In this document: piece by piece, positions 37,673 to 46,884 of the stretch | How positions within the stretch are numbered: the first letter of the stretch is position 1 | Layout of the letters: each line of letters starts with the position of its first letter | From: CAYMUR01 sp964393615 | Lineage (GTDB): Bacteria; Planctomycetota; Planctomycetia; Pirellulales; Pirellulaceae | DNA: 64,000 bases | Assembly: GCA_964393615.1 (NCBI GenBank) | Contig: CAYMUR010000018.1 | Span: 6,272 to 70,271 of the forward strand | Direction of reading: 5' to 3' | Translations under genes and position numbers: made by a program | The notes under the pieces: model-generated | Told to the model about the DNA's origin: nothing | The model's input: only the letters and a program-made list of their open reading frames with translations | The model's database searches: none

Positions 37673-38365
37673 ATGCCACACGAATTTACGGGATTTCATC
37701 CGAACACGCTTCGGTTTCTGGCTACGCTTAAACGCAACAACAACCGCGAATGGTTTCAGGCGAACCGGAATCGCTATGAATCAGAGTTTCTCGCACCCGC
37801 ATTGGATTTTATCGAGGCCATGCAGAAACCGTTACAGGAAATAGCGCCTTGCCTACAGGTGGTTCCCAAGAGAACGGGCGGTTCGCTGATGCGGATTTAT
37901 CGAGATACGCGCTTTAGTAAGGATAAGATACCTTATAAAACAAACATCGGAATCCATTTTCGCCATGTAGCAGGCTGCGATATCCACGCACCGGGATGCT
38001 ATGTGCATATCGAACCTGGGCATGTTTTTTTAGGGGTGGGTGTGTGGCACCCCACGACCAAGATACTGACGAAGATACGTCATCGTATCGACACGGATCC
38101 GACTGGTTGGAAACGGGCGAGTCGTGGAAAAGTATTTTGTAAGCGGTTCACGTTGACGGGTGATCGCCTCAAACGGCCACCCCTTGGTTTCGCCTCCGAT
38201 CACCGACTGATCGAAGATTTGAAACGCAAAGATTTCATCGGTGCCAGCCAGGTAGCTGAGGAAATGATTTTTACAGAATGCTTTGTTGACGAATGTCTCG
38301 ACGCGTTCCGCACTGCCCGACCGTTCATGCGGTTTCTTTGCCAGGCATTAGAAGTACCCTATTAA
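37673..38365 (+). CDS. DUF2461 family protein
   Basis: A 230-aa protein of the DUF2461 (TIGR02453) family, seen from FTGFHPNTLRFLATLKRNNN, REWFQANRNRYE, RIYRDTRFSKDKIPYKTNIG and the His-rich centre GCYVHIEPGHVFLGVGVW. The length is normal and there is no signal peptide. The biochemical function of the family is unknown. A GTG at 37670 directly before the ATG is an alternative start. It is a single gene. Confidence 0.88.
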   Translation: MPHEFTGFHPNTLRFLATLKRNNNREWFQANRNRYESEFLAPALDFIEAMQKPLQEIAPCLQVVPKRTGGSLMRIYRDTRFSKDKIPYKTNIGIHFRHVAGCDIHAPGCYVHIEPGHVFLGVGVWHPTTKILTKIRHRIDTDPTGWKRASRGKVFCKRFTLTGDRLKRPPLGFASDHRLIEDLKRKDFIGASQVAEEMIFTECFVDECLDAFRTARPFMRFLCQALEVPY

Positions 38366-38477
38366 CGGTGTCTTATCTTGCATGGAAAGCAATCGTGTTT
38401 CAAGTCATGGTAGTTGGTGTCACGTACCTGGGGGACAGCCACCAGGCAAAGACTGTACGTTTGCGATGGTCTATGTT

Positions 38478-39506
38478 TCAATTCGTCGATTCCGATTGGT
38501 TGTTCCAGAGATCAACGAGCTGGCGTAGGTCACAATTGCCACCTGACAAGATACCAACCACCTCTTTCCCTTGTAACTGATGGCGCAATTTCCAGGCGGC
38601 TGCGGTGGCCGCTGCTCCGGCCATTTCAGGCAGGTTGTGTGTTGTCTGGAGAATCCAACGTACCGCATCACGAAGTTCATCATCGGTCACTAGTACCATG
38701 TCGTGAAGATGACGCCGCATGATGTCCATGGTCAAGGCGGCCGATGCTCTTGTGGCTAGGCCTTCGGCCTTGGTGTTCACAGAATCATGGCTGGTTGTAT
38801 GGCCTGATTTCCACGTTTCCGCGACCGCTGGTGCTCCTGCTGATTGTACGCCGATGACCTTGGTACGGGGTGAGCGATGTGCTGCTGCGATCGCCGTGCC
38901 ACAGACGCCACTCCCGAGCCCAACTGGTACCAGGATGACATCCGGGTGGGGTAGCTCGTCAAAAATTTCCCAGGCCATCGTACCGACGCCTGCGATGAGT
39001 AACGGTTCGTTCGCGGAGTGGACATAACGATATTGAAAACGTTCGGCCAGCTCCTCGCAATGTGTTTTTGCATCGTCAAAATCACGCCCGAATTCGACCA
39101 ATTCCGCACCCAGTTCTCGCATGGCGGCATTCTTGTCGGGATTGTTTCCCTCCGGCACGACCAGGATACATTTTGCACCAAAACGTCTGGCGGCAAATGC
39201 CAGGGATTGGCCATGGTTACCTGTCGTGGAGCCGATAATGCCACGCTTACACTGATCTTCGCTCAATTGACTGACCAGGTTGATTCCTCCCCGAACCTTG
39301 AAGGAACCTGTCGGTTGATGATTTTCGTGTTTGAGATAGAACGTCAAGCCAAGTTTTTTTTTCAACAACGGCCAATCATATAGCAATGTCGTACGAAGGT
39401 GAGAATGGACGACCGGAAGAGCCTGTGTGAGATCGTTGTGTGTGGGAGGAATCATGGCCGTATTGTACTGGAATCCGAGCGTTTGCGCGAATCTTGGGTT
39501 GCTCAC
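38478..39506 (-). CDS. PLP-dependent threonine/serine dehydratase
   Basis: A fold-type II PLP enzyme of 342 aa. The PLP Lys lies in PTGSFKVRGG, the substrate loop is STTGNHGQS, the phosphate loop is VGLGSGVCG and the C-terminal ring contact is LSGGN. There is no regulatory ACT-like domain, so it is of the catabolic (TdcB-like) or serine racemase/dehydratase type rather than full-length IlvA. The frame begins with GTG at 39506, preceded by GAGG. An ATG at 39455 (MIPPTHND) is a credible alternative that removes 17 residues without family support. The reaction would be threonine to 2-oxobutanoate or serine to pyruvate. Confidence 0.86.
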   Translation of the reverse strand: MSNPRFAQTLGFQYNTAMIPPTHNDLTQALPVVHSHLRTTLLYDWPLLKKKLGLTFYLKHENHQPTGSFKVRGGINLVSQLSEDQCKRGIIGSTTGNHGQSLAFAARRFGAKCILVVPEGNNPDKNAAMRELGAELVEFGRDFDDAKTHCEELAERFQYRYVHSANEPLLIAGVGTMAWEIFDELPHPDVILVPVGLGSGVCGTAIAAAHRSPRTKVIGVQSAGAPAVAETWKSGHTTSHDSVNTKAEGLATRASAALTMDIMRRHLHDMVLVTDDELRDAVRWILQTTHNLPEMAGAAATAAAWKLRHQLQGKEVVGILSGGNCDLRQLVDLWNNQSESTN

Positions 39507-39841
39507 CTCTGCCTCAATACTGTCTGGCGGAGGCGGGGCCTGTCAGGGTGACGGTCCAGGTCATGCTACCGATACGGTCGCCTAAGTCGAAAAAAACACA
39601 GCCATTATGATTCCGTGTTCGGTCTGAAATGTTAACGGTCGATAGTGAGAAATAGGGTTGGATCGTGTCAAAGTCCTTAAATCGGGTTGCAGTCAGCACA
39701 GTCACCTTTTATTCTGCAACACAACGTTTACATGGTCCCGGGAATGTGCCGTCGTTGTGGCACGACCATGGTCCGTCGTCATCAGTAGGGCGCACCACCA
39801 AATCCGTTCATCCCAGCTGTTGTTTTTAGGGAGACAATTCC
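39507..39841. other. Intergenic region, 335 bp
   Basis: The gap lies between divergent genes. It holds the nested inverted repeat at 39731-39770. A near match to a sigma-54 promoter (39757-39773) lacks the -12 GC. No gene is seen. Confidence 0.5.
39731..39770. other. Nested inverted repeat upstream of DUF485/ActP-like genes
   Basis: CATGGTC (39731-39737) pairs with GACCATG (39764-39770), and inside it GTGCC (39746-39750) pairs with GGCAC (39759-39763) around an 8-nt loop. An 8-nt bulge separates the two stems on the left side. It lies 72 bp before the DUF485 gene and could be an operator or a leader hairpin. Confidence 0.4.
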
Positions 39842-40084
39842 ATGCAGACTTACAATGCTCGCATCGGGTTGGTTTTGTTTGTTGTTTACCTGAGTTTGTA
39901 TGGCGGCTTTGTGTTTTTGAATGCTTTTGCTGCCGAGACGATGGAGGCCACGCCATTAGCTGGCGTTAATTTGGCGATTTGGTATGGCATTGGATTAATT
40001 GTACTGGCCGTGGTGTTAGCATTGATTTACGGTTGGGTCGCGAAATCAGAAGATGTTCCCCCCACGCAGGAGGACCATTCATGA
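39842..40084 (+). CDS. DUF485-family small membrane protein
   Basis: An 80-aa protein with two membrane helices (residues 5-28, LVLFVVYLSLYGGFVFLNAF, and 45-67) and a polar tail ending PPTQEDHS. DUF485 proteins are regularly encoded before ActP-type acetate/glycolate symporters, as here. GGGAGA at 39830-39835 precedes the ATG. The stop overlaps the symporter start as ATGA (40081-40084), indicating coupled translation. It is thought to be a partner subunit of the carrier. Confidence 0.9.
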   Translation: MQTYNARIGLVLFVVYLSLYGGFVFLNAFAAETMEATPLAGVNLAIWYGIGLIVLAVVLALIYGWVAKSEDVPPTQEDHS

Positions 40085-42024
40085 TTTACGAACCATCTGT
40101 CGTTGCTACGGTCGTGTTCCTGGTGTTTGTAGGCATCACATTGGGTTTGAGTTTTTTTCTAGGAAACAAAGCAAAATCGTCACAAGGATACTTTGCGGCC
40201 CACGGCGAGATTCCCTGGTTTATCAACGGTATAGCGTTTGCTGGCGACTACTTGTCGGCCGCGTCGTTCCTTGGCATCTGCGGTATGATCGCATTTTATG
40301 GCTACGATGGATTTTTGTATTCCGTGGGTTACTTGGCAGGCTGGATTGTAGCCTTGTTCGTTGTGGCCGAACCCATGAAACGTCTCGGTAAATTCACGTT
40401 TGCCGATGCATTAGACGCCCGGTTTGGTTCACCTGGTATTAAGCTGGCCGCGGGTATCAGTACGCTGGCCGTTAGTGTGTTCTACTTGATTCCACAAATG
40501 GTTGGTGCCGGCGTGTTGATCCAGCCGTTGCTCGGTTTTCCACACTGGGTAGGTGTATTGTTAGTAGGGATGACTGTGATTGTCATTGTTGTTACCGCCG
40601 GCATGGTTTCCACGACTTACGTACAATTTCTCAAAGGTTCGTTGCTGTTGGTGTTTAGTTTCATCCTGACCGCCATCATCCTGGCACGCGGATTCGAAGC
40701 CACGTCAGGAGGCAACGATGGATATGCTTTTCGTCAAGTGGGACCTTTCGCTGCCAGCACGGATGTCAATGGGTGGACATTGCCAGGCGAGTTAAGTGCT
40801 GGTGTACGACTTGAGTCGCTTCGAGATAAGGATGTCCCGATTGTACGATTCGACGATTCAACGCTCGGTCGGCCTTCGTATTGGAGTGTTCGGCAAACGG
40901 ATGACAATACGGTGATGCTGTTGGAAGCTCAAACCCTTGCCAAGACAGCCGATGGAAAAACACTGGTTAATGGTCAGGTCAAAGGCAAGAAGAAGGGAGA
41001 AGCCGAACTGCACCCGGTAGGACATGTCAGCAAGTTACCCGAAGGCAAGTCGAAAACTGGCCCTTTGGGGCTGTTGTCTTTTTTCAGTACGCTGGCGAAT
41101 AGTGAAGTCGTCTTGTGGGGTAGCCAGCAAGCGACTGATGTGAACGGACAGTCGTTAACGGTGTATTACCAAAAACCTACGCCCGGTAGCCGCATCCTGA
41201 GGCCTGGTGAGCACCCGCGGTTCCAGGGTATTCGTAGTGACCAGCCACTCGACAAGTTGAATTTCTTATCGCTGATGCTGGCTTTGTTCTGTGGCACGGC
41301 ATCATTACCACACATTTTAATTCGTTATTATACGGTGAAGGACGAAGCGAGCGCTCGCAAGAGCACGATCGTCGGCATTGCCAGCATTGGTTTTTTCTAC
41401 GTGTTGACACTCTATCTGGGCTTGGGAGCAATGACCAGCGGTGCCCTTGACGTGACTAGCAGCAACATGGCTGCCCCCTTGTTAGCCAAGAGTATCAGTC
41501 AATGGTTGTTTGCCGTTATTTCGGCGATTGCATTCACGACGGTGTTAGGGACGGTGAGCGGTTTGATTTTGGCTTCGGCTGGTGCAGTGACACACGACCT
41601 GATCACTAGCTTCATGGGCATTTCATTATCGGACCAGGAAAAAGTACGTCTCGCCAAAGTGGCATCGGTCAGCGTGGGTGCCGTGGCCATTGTATTGGGT
41701 ATTTTGTTTGAAAAGATGAACGTCAGTTACCTTGTAGGTTGGGCATTTAGCGTCGCAGCATCGGCCAACTTGCCATCTTTAGTGATGGTGCTGTTCTGGA
41801 AAGGTGTTACTCACCAGGGCGTGATTGCAGCGGTCGTTGTTGGTATGACCTCATCCCTTGGCTGGATACTAGTTAGTGCTGATACGTTTTCCAAAGTTTA
41901 CGGGTTGTCAGCAGACAACGCGCTAGTCCCGTTTAGCCAGCCGGGGATTGTTACGATTCCTCTTGGTTTTATCACTTTAATTGTCGTGTCGTTGATGACG
42001 CGACGGCAGGCCGCAACCAGATGA
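40081..42024 (+). CDS. ActP-like monocarboxylate:sodium symporter with enlarged central loop
   Basis: A 647-aa SSS-family carrier related to acetate permease ActP (about 550 aa in E. coli). The first helices read VATVVFLVFVGITLGLSFFL, followed by YFAAHGEIPWFINGIAFAGD and YLSAASFLGICGM, typical of ActP. Residues about 205-385 form a hydrophilic block (GWTLPGELSAGVRLESLRD, then KGKKKGEAELHPVGH) far longer than in ActP, before the helix beginning LNFLSLMLALFCGTASLPHI. A longer open frame begins at 39979, but the ATG at 40081 matches the family start and the overlap with DUF485. Acetate or a related short acid is the likely substrate. Confidence 0.88.
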   Translation: MIYEPSVVATVVFLVFVGITLGLSFFLGNKAKSSQGYFAAHGEIPWFINGIAFAGDYLSAASFLGICGMIAFYGYDGFLYSVGYLAGWIVALFVVAEPMKRLGKFTFADALDARFGSPGIKLAAGISTLAVSVFYLIPQMVGAGVLIQPLLGFPHWVGVLLVGMTVIVIVVTAGMVSTTYVQFLKGSLLLVFSFILTAIILARGFEATSGGNDGYAFRQVGPFAASTDVNGWTLPGELSAGVRLESLRDKDVPIVRFDDSTLGRPSYWSVRQTDDNTVMLLEAQTLAKTADGKTLVNGQVKGKKKGEAELHPVGHVSKLPEGKSKTGPLGLLSFFSTLANSEVVLWGSQQATDVNGQSLTVYYQKPTPGSRILRPGEHPRFQGIRSDQPLDKLNFLSLMLALFCGTASLPHILIRYYTVKDEASARKSTIVGIASIGFFYVLTLYLGLGAMTSGALDVTSSNMAAPLLAKSISQWLFAVISAIAFTTVLGTVSGLILASAGAVTHDLITSFMGISLSDQEKVRLAKVASVSVGAVAIVLGILFEKMNVSYLVGWAFSVAASANLPSLVMVLFWKGVTHQGVIAAVVVGMTSSLGWILVSADTFSKVYGLSADNALVPFSQPGIVTIPLGFITLIVVSLMTRRQAATR

Positions 42025-42165
42025 GTTTAAAAAGGTACCCGACGTAAATCCCAAACGACCCAAGGCGCAGACAACCCTTTCAAATTGGTGAGTACCTGCG
42101 TTGCTTGTTTGGCGCCTCGTATCTGGTGGATTGGGAAGGCTTGTTTTATGACGACTCAATGTCGC

Positions 42166-43503
42166 TTAACGCTTTTTAAGTTGGTCCAGTAATACGGCAA
42201 CGAGGATTAGCAAACCGAATACGACCATTTGTGTATAGCTATCCACATTGGTCAGGTACATGCCGTTTCGAATCACAGCTAGGATGAGTGCCCCGATGAG
42301 TGTTCCCAGAATCTTTCCTTTACCTCCGAATAAGCTGGTTCCCCCAACGACCACTGCGGCGATAATTTGTAGTTCATATCCCAGACCACTGTTTGGATTA
42401 CCGACGCTGAAAAGAGATGCCTCCATGACACCTCCCAATCCTGCCAGCATTCCGCAGATTACATAAACAAACAGTAATATTCGCTTGACGGGAACTCCGG
42501 ATAAACGCGCCGCTTCTGGATTTCCACCGACTGCGTAGATCGTTCTTCCAAGTGTCGTGTGTGTCATCAGAATATAAGCGATTCCATAGAGAACAATCAT
42601 GAACACGACCGGGTTTGGAATACCCAGCAAATTAGCGCCCGCGCCCAGTTGATGAAAAGTTTCCGAGTCGATATTGACTGGAGAGGGACCACCGGCAATT
42701 TTGTAGGCAAATCCCCGCGCCGTCTGCATGATCGCCAGTGTTACGATAAACGGTGGAATGTTGAAGACAGTCACCATGAGGCCGGTAAATAGGCCGATCA
42801 GGGCGGAGAACAGAATGGCGCTGAGACAACCAATCAGTAGCGTACCGAGACCTGGTTCACTACTCGTTGTCATCCCATGAATCGTAGTGGCTACGATGAC
42901 ACCGGAAAAAGCCATTAAACTACCTACCGATAAATCGATGCCGGCCGTGATGATGACCATGGTCATAGCAATGGCAATGATTGCGGTAACGGCCATTTGG
43001 TTTCCGACGGAAAGTAGATTGGCGCGGGTAAGAAACGTTGGCCACATGTAACTAGCTGGGCAGAGGACCTGCACACTCTGCAGAGACGCATATTCTCTTA
43101 TGAAATCCTGTAACCTGTTCTCACCGAGTACCGGCCATTGGGATGAAAAGTAATGTGTAACAATCAAATCGAGTTGTATTGCTGCATTGCCAAGCCGGTG
43201 CATTTCCTGAATGACGTCTCGTGGTTCGCCGGATACGACGTTCACAACATGGACACTTGATGTGTTGAGTTCTTCTTGAATTGCCGTGGCGAAAGCAAGA
43301 TCATCCTGGCTGCGACGAACGACAATTAAGACATTCGCTTGGGGGAACTGTTGGACAATTGCTTGGGCGAAAGATTTACCTGTACGTGGGTCGGTTGGGT
43401 GTTGCTCATTCAGTGTTGCCAGAGAGTAATAGCCTCCCAGCAATGTCAGGACGAACAAAGTACCGTACTGTGAAATGAACCTGGACTGCAGCAATTGCTT
43501 CAT
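42166..43503 (-). CDS. Sugar ABC transporter permease (RbsC-like) with an inserted extracytoplasmic domain
   Basis: The membrane subunit of a ribose/xylose-type importer, 445 aa against about 320 in RbsC. The permease core starts near residue 155 (PTFLTRANLLSVGNQMA) and contains AGIDLSVGSLMAFSG, AVGGNPEAARLSGVPV and GGTSLFGGKGKILGTLIGA. Before it lie one membrane helix (residues 10-30) and a soluble block of about 115 residues (35-150) with alternating strands and helices (NVLIVVRRSQDDLAFATAIQ, HVVNVVSGEPRDVIQEMHR, QLDLIVTHYF). This looks like half of a periplasmic binding protein. The ATG at 43503 is preferred because a start at 43530 would overlap the ATPase gene. It is third in the operon. 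Confidence 0.87.
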   Translation of the reverse strand: MKQLLQSRFISQYGTLFVLTLLGGYYSLATLNEQHPTDPRTGKSFAQAIVQQFPQANVLIVVRRSQDDLAFATAIQEELNTSSVHVVNVVSGEPRDVIQEMHRLGNAAIQLDLIVTHYFSSQWPVLGENRLQDFIREYASLQSVQVLCPASYMWPTFLTRANLLSVGNQMAVTAIIAIAMTMVIITAGIDLSVGSLMAFSGVIVATTIHGMTTSSEPGLGTLLIGCLSAILFSALIGLFTGLMVTVFNIPPFIVTLAIMQTARGFAYKIAGGPSPVNIDSETFHQLGAGANLLGIPNPVVFMIVLYGIAYILMTHTTLGRTIYAVGGNPEAARLSGVPVKRILLFVYVICGMLAGLGGVMEASLFSVGNPNSGLGYELQIIAAVVVGGTSLFGGKGKILGTLIGALILAVIRNGMYLTNVDSYTQMVVFGLLILVAVLLDQLKKR

Positions 43504-43507
43504 CGCG

Positions 43508-45007
43508 TTATCCTTTAGCACCAACCGCAAGATACATAATGTCCTCTGGCGTTGCTGCAGCTACGTCGCCGATTTCACCTTTGATGTGACCTTCATGCAT
43601 TACCAGAATGCGGTCGCTCATGCCCAAGATTTCGGGTATTTCGGAACTGATCATCAGAATAGACTTTCCTTGTGCGGCGAGTTGGTTCATCAACAAGTAG
43701 ATCTCATATTTGGCGCCAATGTCGATGCCCCGGGTTGGTTCGTCGAAGATGATTACTTCGGCGTTCCGTTGGAGCCACTTGGCAAGGACAATCTTTTGTT
43801 GGTTGCCACCAGAGAGTGTGTTAACATGTTGGTCGTAATGGGCGATTTTGATCTTCAAACTATCGACATATCCGCGAAATGCAACATGCTCTGTGTGGTG
43901 ATTCAGTATGCCAAAACTCGAAAAACGTCCCAGGTTCGGCAGGCCGAAATTCTCCTGTGCCGATCGTTCGAGAACCAGGCCCTCTGCCTTGCGGTCCTCA
44001 CTAAGCAAACAAATCCCGGCGCGAATGGCGTCACGCGGTTGGCGTAGCTGTAGTGGTTGACCATCTAGTTCAATCGTTCCCCTGGTTGGCTGATCGGCTC
44101 CAAAGATCAAGCGAGCTGTTTCAGTACGTCCAGCACCTACAAGGCCAGTCAATCCGAGTACTTCGCCACGCCGGATGGAGAATGAGACATTTTTCACACG
44201 ACGTGTATGACAGAGATTGCGCACAACAAGACGTTCTGATCCGATGTTACACTTTTCTTTTGGGAATTCTTCATTGACATTTCTGCCCACCATCCAGGCA
44301 ATGAGTTTTTTACGAGTCATGTTTTCAATCGCTTCCGTGCCTACATGTTCGCCGTCACGTAATACCGTGACGCGATCTGCCACGTCAAAGATTTCATCCA
44401 AACGATGACTAATATAAATAATGCCTATATTTTGTGCCTTGAGTTCACTCACGATAGTAAACAAGTGTTCTACTTCTTTTAAGGTCAAGGCGGCGCTTGG
44501 CTCGTCCATGACGATGATACGAGCATTCAACGACAACGCTTTGGCAATTTCAACGACCTGTTGTTGAGCCACTGACAACGTACCACAGATAGTTTCGGGA
44601 TCGATGGGCACTCCGATTCGTTCAAACAGCTGGTTTGCCTCTTGGCGTTCTGTGGTTGAACGGATGAATTGCAGGGGACCACCGATACGACCTAAAAAAA
44701 TATTGTCTCGCACGGTCAATTCTGGAACCAGGTTAAATTCCTGATAGATAATCCCGATGCCTGCTGACCGAGCGGCATAGGGATTTGCGATCACTGCTGG
44801 TTGGCCGTCGATCTCGACCGTTCCAGCATCGGGAAGGTGTGCGCCTCCCAGGATCTTGATCAAAGTACTCTTGCCGGCGCCATTTTCTCCCAGCAAAGCG
44901 AGTACCTCGCCGCGGGATAGTTCAAGATCGATATTGTAGAGCGCACGCACACCGGGAAAAGACTTGCAAATTCCTCGCATTGAGAGCAGTGGGGTTGCGA
45001 TCGACAC
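43508..45007 (-). CDS. Sugar ABC transporter ATP-binding protein (RbsA/MglA-like)
   Basis: A 499-aa double ATPase of the carbohydrate uptake type 2 family. The first half has Walker A GENGAGKST, the degenerate signature LSVAQQQ and Walker B IIVMDEPSAAL. The second half has the degenerate GLVGAGRTE in place of Walker A, a full signature LSGGNQQ and Walker B VIIFDEPTRGIDIGA. This asymmetry is normal for the family. It lies 4 bp before the permease and after the binding-protein gene. It energises import of a pentose or related sugar. Confidence 0.93.
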   Translation of the reverse strand: MSIATPLLSMRGICKSFPGVRALYNIDLELSRGEVLALLGENGAGKSTLIKILGGAHLPDAGTVEIDGQPAVIANPYAARSAGIGIIYQEFNLVPELTVRDNIFLGRIGGPLQFIRSTTERQEANQLFERIGVPIDPETICGTLSVAQQQVVEIAKALSLNARIIVMDEPSAALTLKEVEHLFTIVSELKAQNIGIIYISHRLDEIFDVADRVTVLRDGEHVGTEAIENMTRKKLIAWMVGRNVNEEFPKEKCNIGSERLVVRNLCHTRRVKNVSFSIRRGEVLGLTGLVGAGRTETARLIFGADQPTRGTIELDGQPLQLRQPRDAIRAGICLLSEDRKAEGLVLERSAQENFGLPNLGRFSSFGILNHHTEHVAFRGYVDSLKIKIAHYDQHVNTLSGGNQQKIVLAKWLQRNAEVIIFDEPTRGIDIGAKYEIYLLMNQLAAQGKSILMISSEIPEILGMSDRILVMHEGHIKGEIGDVAAATPEDIMYLAVGAKG

Positions 45008-45174
45008 GGATTTTCAATCCGGTTGGTGTTTTATTCAGTGACAGAAAACAAGCATAGGCGTCGATTGTCAGACAACTTGATTTGCTGCTCTCCGGGTGCA
45101 CGTGGCCAGTTCCTGCCAGTACGTCTCCATTTGGCTTCATCTGGAGTTGCAGTCAGAGAAAGCAAAATAAAACG

Positions 45175-46245
45175 TTAACGTAATTCGGAATCCAGGTTGG
45201 CGTCTTCTTGCTTGTATAGTTCTGTCGGAATCAATGTAACTTTTTCGTATTCCTCGCCATGGAGATATTTCAATATATTTTGCATCGTTTGACGTCCCAT
45301 ACGATCAGGGAACTGAACTGGATCCGCATAGATTTTTCCATCCTTGATTGCTTGTTTTCCGTCCAATTGGCCATCGAAAGCGACAATGGCGACCTGGTCG
45401 GCTTTGCCCGCTTGTTCCAACGCAGCATAAGCTCCTAGTGCGGATGGATCGTTAATGGCAAAAATGCCGACAAGATCCGGATGGGATTGCAGCGCAGCGG
45501 CTGTCGCTTCGCGGCCAGGGGCTCGCAAACCACCCCCGTCCAATTCGGCGACGATTTCGATTTGACCTTCCGTGCGTGACGCATTGTGAGCTTGAATGAT
45601 TTCCATGAATCCGTCCACTCGCATGACGCAGGAGTTTGCCTGTTTAAAATGCAAGATCATTACTTTTCCACCGGCATCTCCTAAGACTTCGAGCATGGCG
45701 TGACCTGCCAATTGACCTCCCTGGAAATTGTCAGAACCCACATGTCCTGCAATGGTCACACCGTCTGCGACGCACTGCAGGTCACAGGTGAATACGGGGA
45801 TGCCTGCATCGTTGGCTTTACGAATCGCCGGACCGATGGAAAGTCGATCGCAAGGATTGACGACAATGGCTGAGAATCCTCGTGTGATGTAGGTATCGAT
45901 CTGTTCCGATTGAGTCTTCACATCACGATTCGCATCGTCGACGATCACGTTATAGCCGTGTTGCGCTGCTTCGTTCGTAAGATTGTTGGCAATGACTTTG
46001 AAGAAAGGGTTCGAAAGCGTCAGGGCCGAATAGCCAATGTTACCCTGGGTGGCACTGGTAGCATCAGTTTCTTGTGTGGTAGCCGAATTCTGTCCTGCCG
46101 GCGTTTGAGTCGCAGCATTGTGGCTCGTTGTTTCGGTGTTTGTGCCTGAGTCGATCTTTGTCGTTACGTCGATTTGACTGCGGTTACAAGCAGTACCGGT
46201 CAGGATTAGTGCCACGGCGATCCTGAGACTACCACGTAAGAACAT
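45175..46245 (-). CDS. Sugar-binding lipoprotein (RbsB-like)
   Basis: The substrate-binding protein of the importer, 356 aa. The signal peptide ends in a lipobox-like LTGTAC at about residue 20. It is followed by a long Thr/Ser/Asn/Gln-rich tether (about 22-68). The type 1 periplasmic fold starts at GNIGYSALTLSNPFFKVIAN, with ligand-loop elements INPC-like VVNPCDRLSIG, GHVGSDNFQGGQLAG and AINDPSALGAYAALE. The gene is first in the minus-strand order binding protein, ATPase, permease. The sugar cannot be named. Confidence 0.9.
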   Translation of the reverse strand: MFLRGSLRIAVALILTGTACNRSQIDVTTKIDSGTNTETTSHNAATQTPAGQNSATTQETDATSATQGNIGYSALTLSNPFFKVIANNLTNEAAQHGYNVIVDDANRDVKTQSEQIDTYITRGFSAIVVNPCDRLSIGPAIRKANDAGIPVFTCDLQCVADGVTIAGHVGSDNFQGGQLAGHAMLEVLGDAGGKVMILHFKQANSCVMRVDGFMEIIQAHNASRTEGQIEIVAELDGGGLRAPGREATAAALQSHPDLVGIFAINDPSALGAYAALEQAGKADQVAIVAFDGQLDGKQAIKDGKIYADPVQFPDRMGRQTMQNILKYLHGEEYEKVTLIPTELYKQEDANLDSELR

Positions 46246-46754
46246 GTTTATCCTCCTCGCATAGTTTCGGCGAACCGGTAGATCCGGATACTCGTTGCGG
46301 TTGGTCGAGCTCAGCGTACCATATGCCAGACGTCGATACCATCCGACAGTTTCCGATAGCAGTCGCTGATCCTGGGACCATTGCCGGCGTACCCGTTCAG
46401 CGGCGCGCTAATGTTGTGGAAACGCTACCGCACTCTGAAAATTGCCGTGCTTGAAATCGTTGTTTTTTGGGACCACTGCCTGGCATTCCGACCATTTCCA
46501 TCGAGGTACTGAGTTTTCCAGAAATTTCCGGACGTGTTCCATGAAATGGGTTTGAAACTGGGCGTGTGTAAATGAAATGGCTATGCTGAGGTTTCCTTCG
46601 TCGTGGAACGCGCAGAGCCTGTCGTGATAAGACAACACGCGTTCACTAGAAACGTGTGTTTTTTGCAGCAAGCGGTCTCGACATTGTCGCTGCTCAGGGT
46701 GTTAAGTCATACCATAGCTCCGGTTTAGCCCCTTTGTGACAACGCCCTGTTGGT

Positions 46755-46771
46755 TTGGCACGTGAGTTGCT
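46755..46771 (+). promoter_or_regulatory. Sigma-54 (-24/-12) promoter
   Basis: TTGGCACGTGAGTTGCT matches the sigma-54 consensus TTGGCACG-N4-TTGCW at every position, with the GG and GC dinucleotides 12 bases apart. It points toward the gene at 46885, whose start lies 113 bp downstream. A second perfect site is at 55000. Confidence 0.85.
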
Positions 46772-46800
46772 TTTCTAGTCTTATGCCCACTGGTTGTTTC

Positions 46801-46824
46801 AGAGCCTTTGTCCCCTCAGGCTCT
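46801..46824 (+). other. Stem-loop in the predicted 5' leader
   Basis: AGAGCCT (46801-46807) pairs perfectly with AGGCTCT (46818-46824) around a 10-nt loop. The transcription start predicted from the sigma-54 promoter is near 46783, so this hairpin falls in the untranslated leader, 60 bp before the start codon. No T-tract follows. Confidence 0.5.
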
Positions 46825-46884
46825 AGCGACTGGTGGGTTCTTCTTAAGAAACATCACTTTTAAACACCGTATTGAAAAAGTACC

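Larger units (their letters stand above)
46246..46884. other. Intergenic region, 639 bp, with sigma-54 promoter
   Basis: The gap lies between the divergent sugar-importer operon and the unknown gene at 46885. It holds the sigma-54 promoter at 46755 and a leader hairpin at 46801. An 87-codon minus-strand frame with a TTG start (46408-46671) is unsupported. Confidence 0.6.

Noticed and set aside
39757..39773. Sigma-54-like TGGCACG-N4-TGGTC before the DUF485 gene
   Set aside because: The near-invariant -12 GC is GT and the TT is TG, so it is not called a promoter.
46408..46671. 87-codon minus-strand frame upstream of the sugar importer
   Set aside because: It starts with TTG, has no ribosome-binding site and matches no family known to me. 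The composition is not clearly protein-like.
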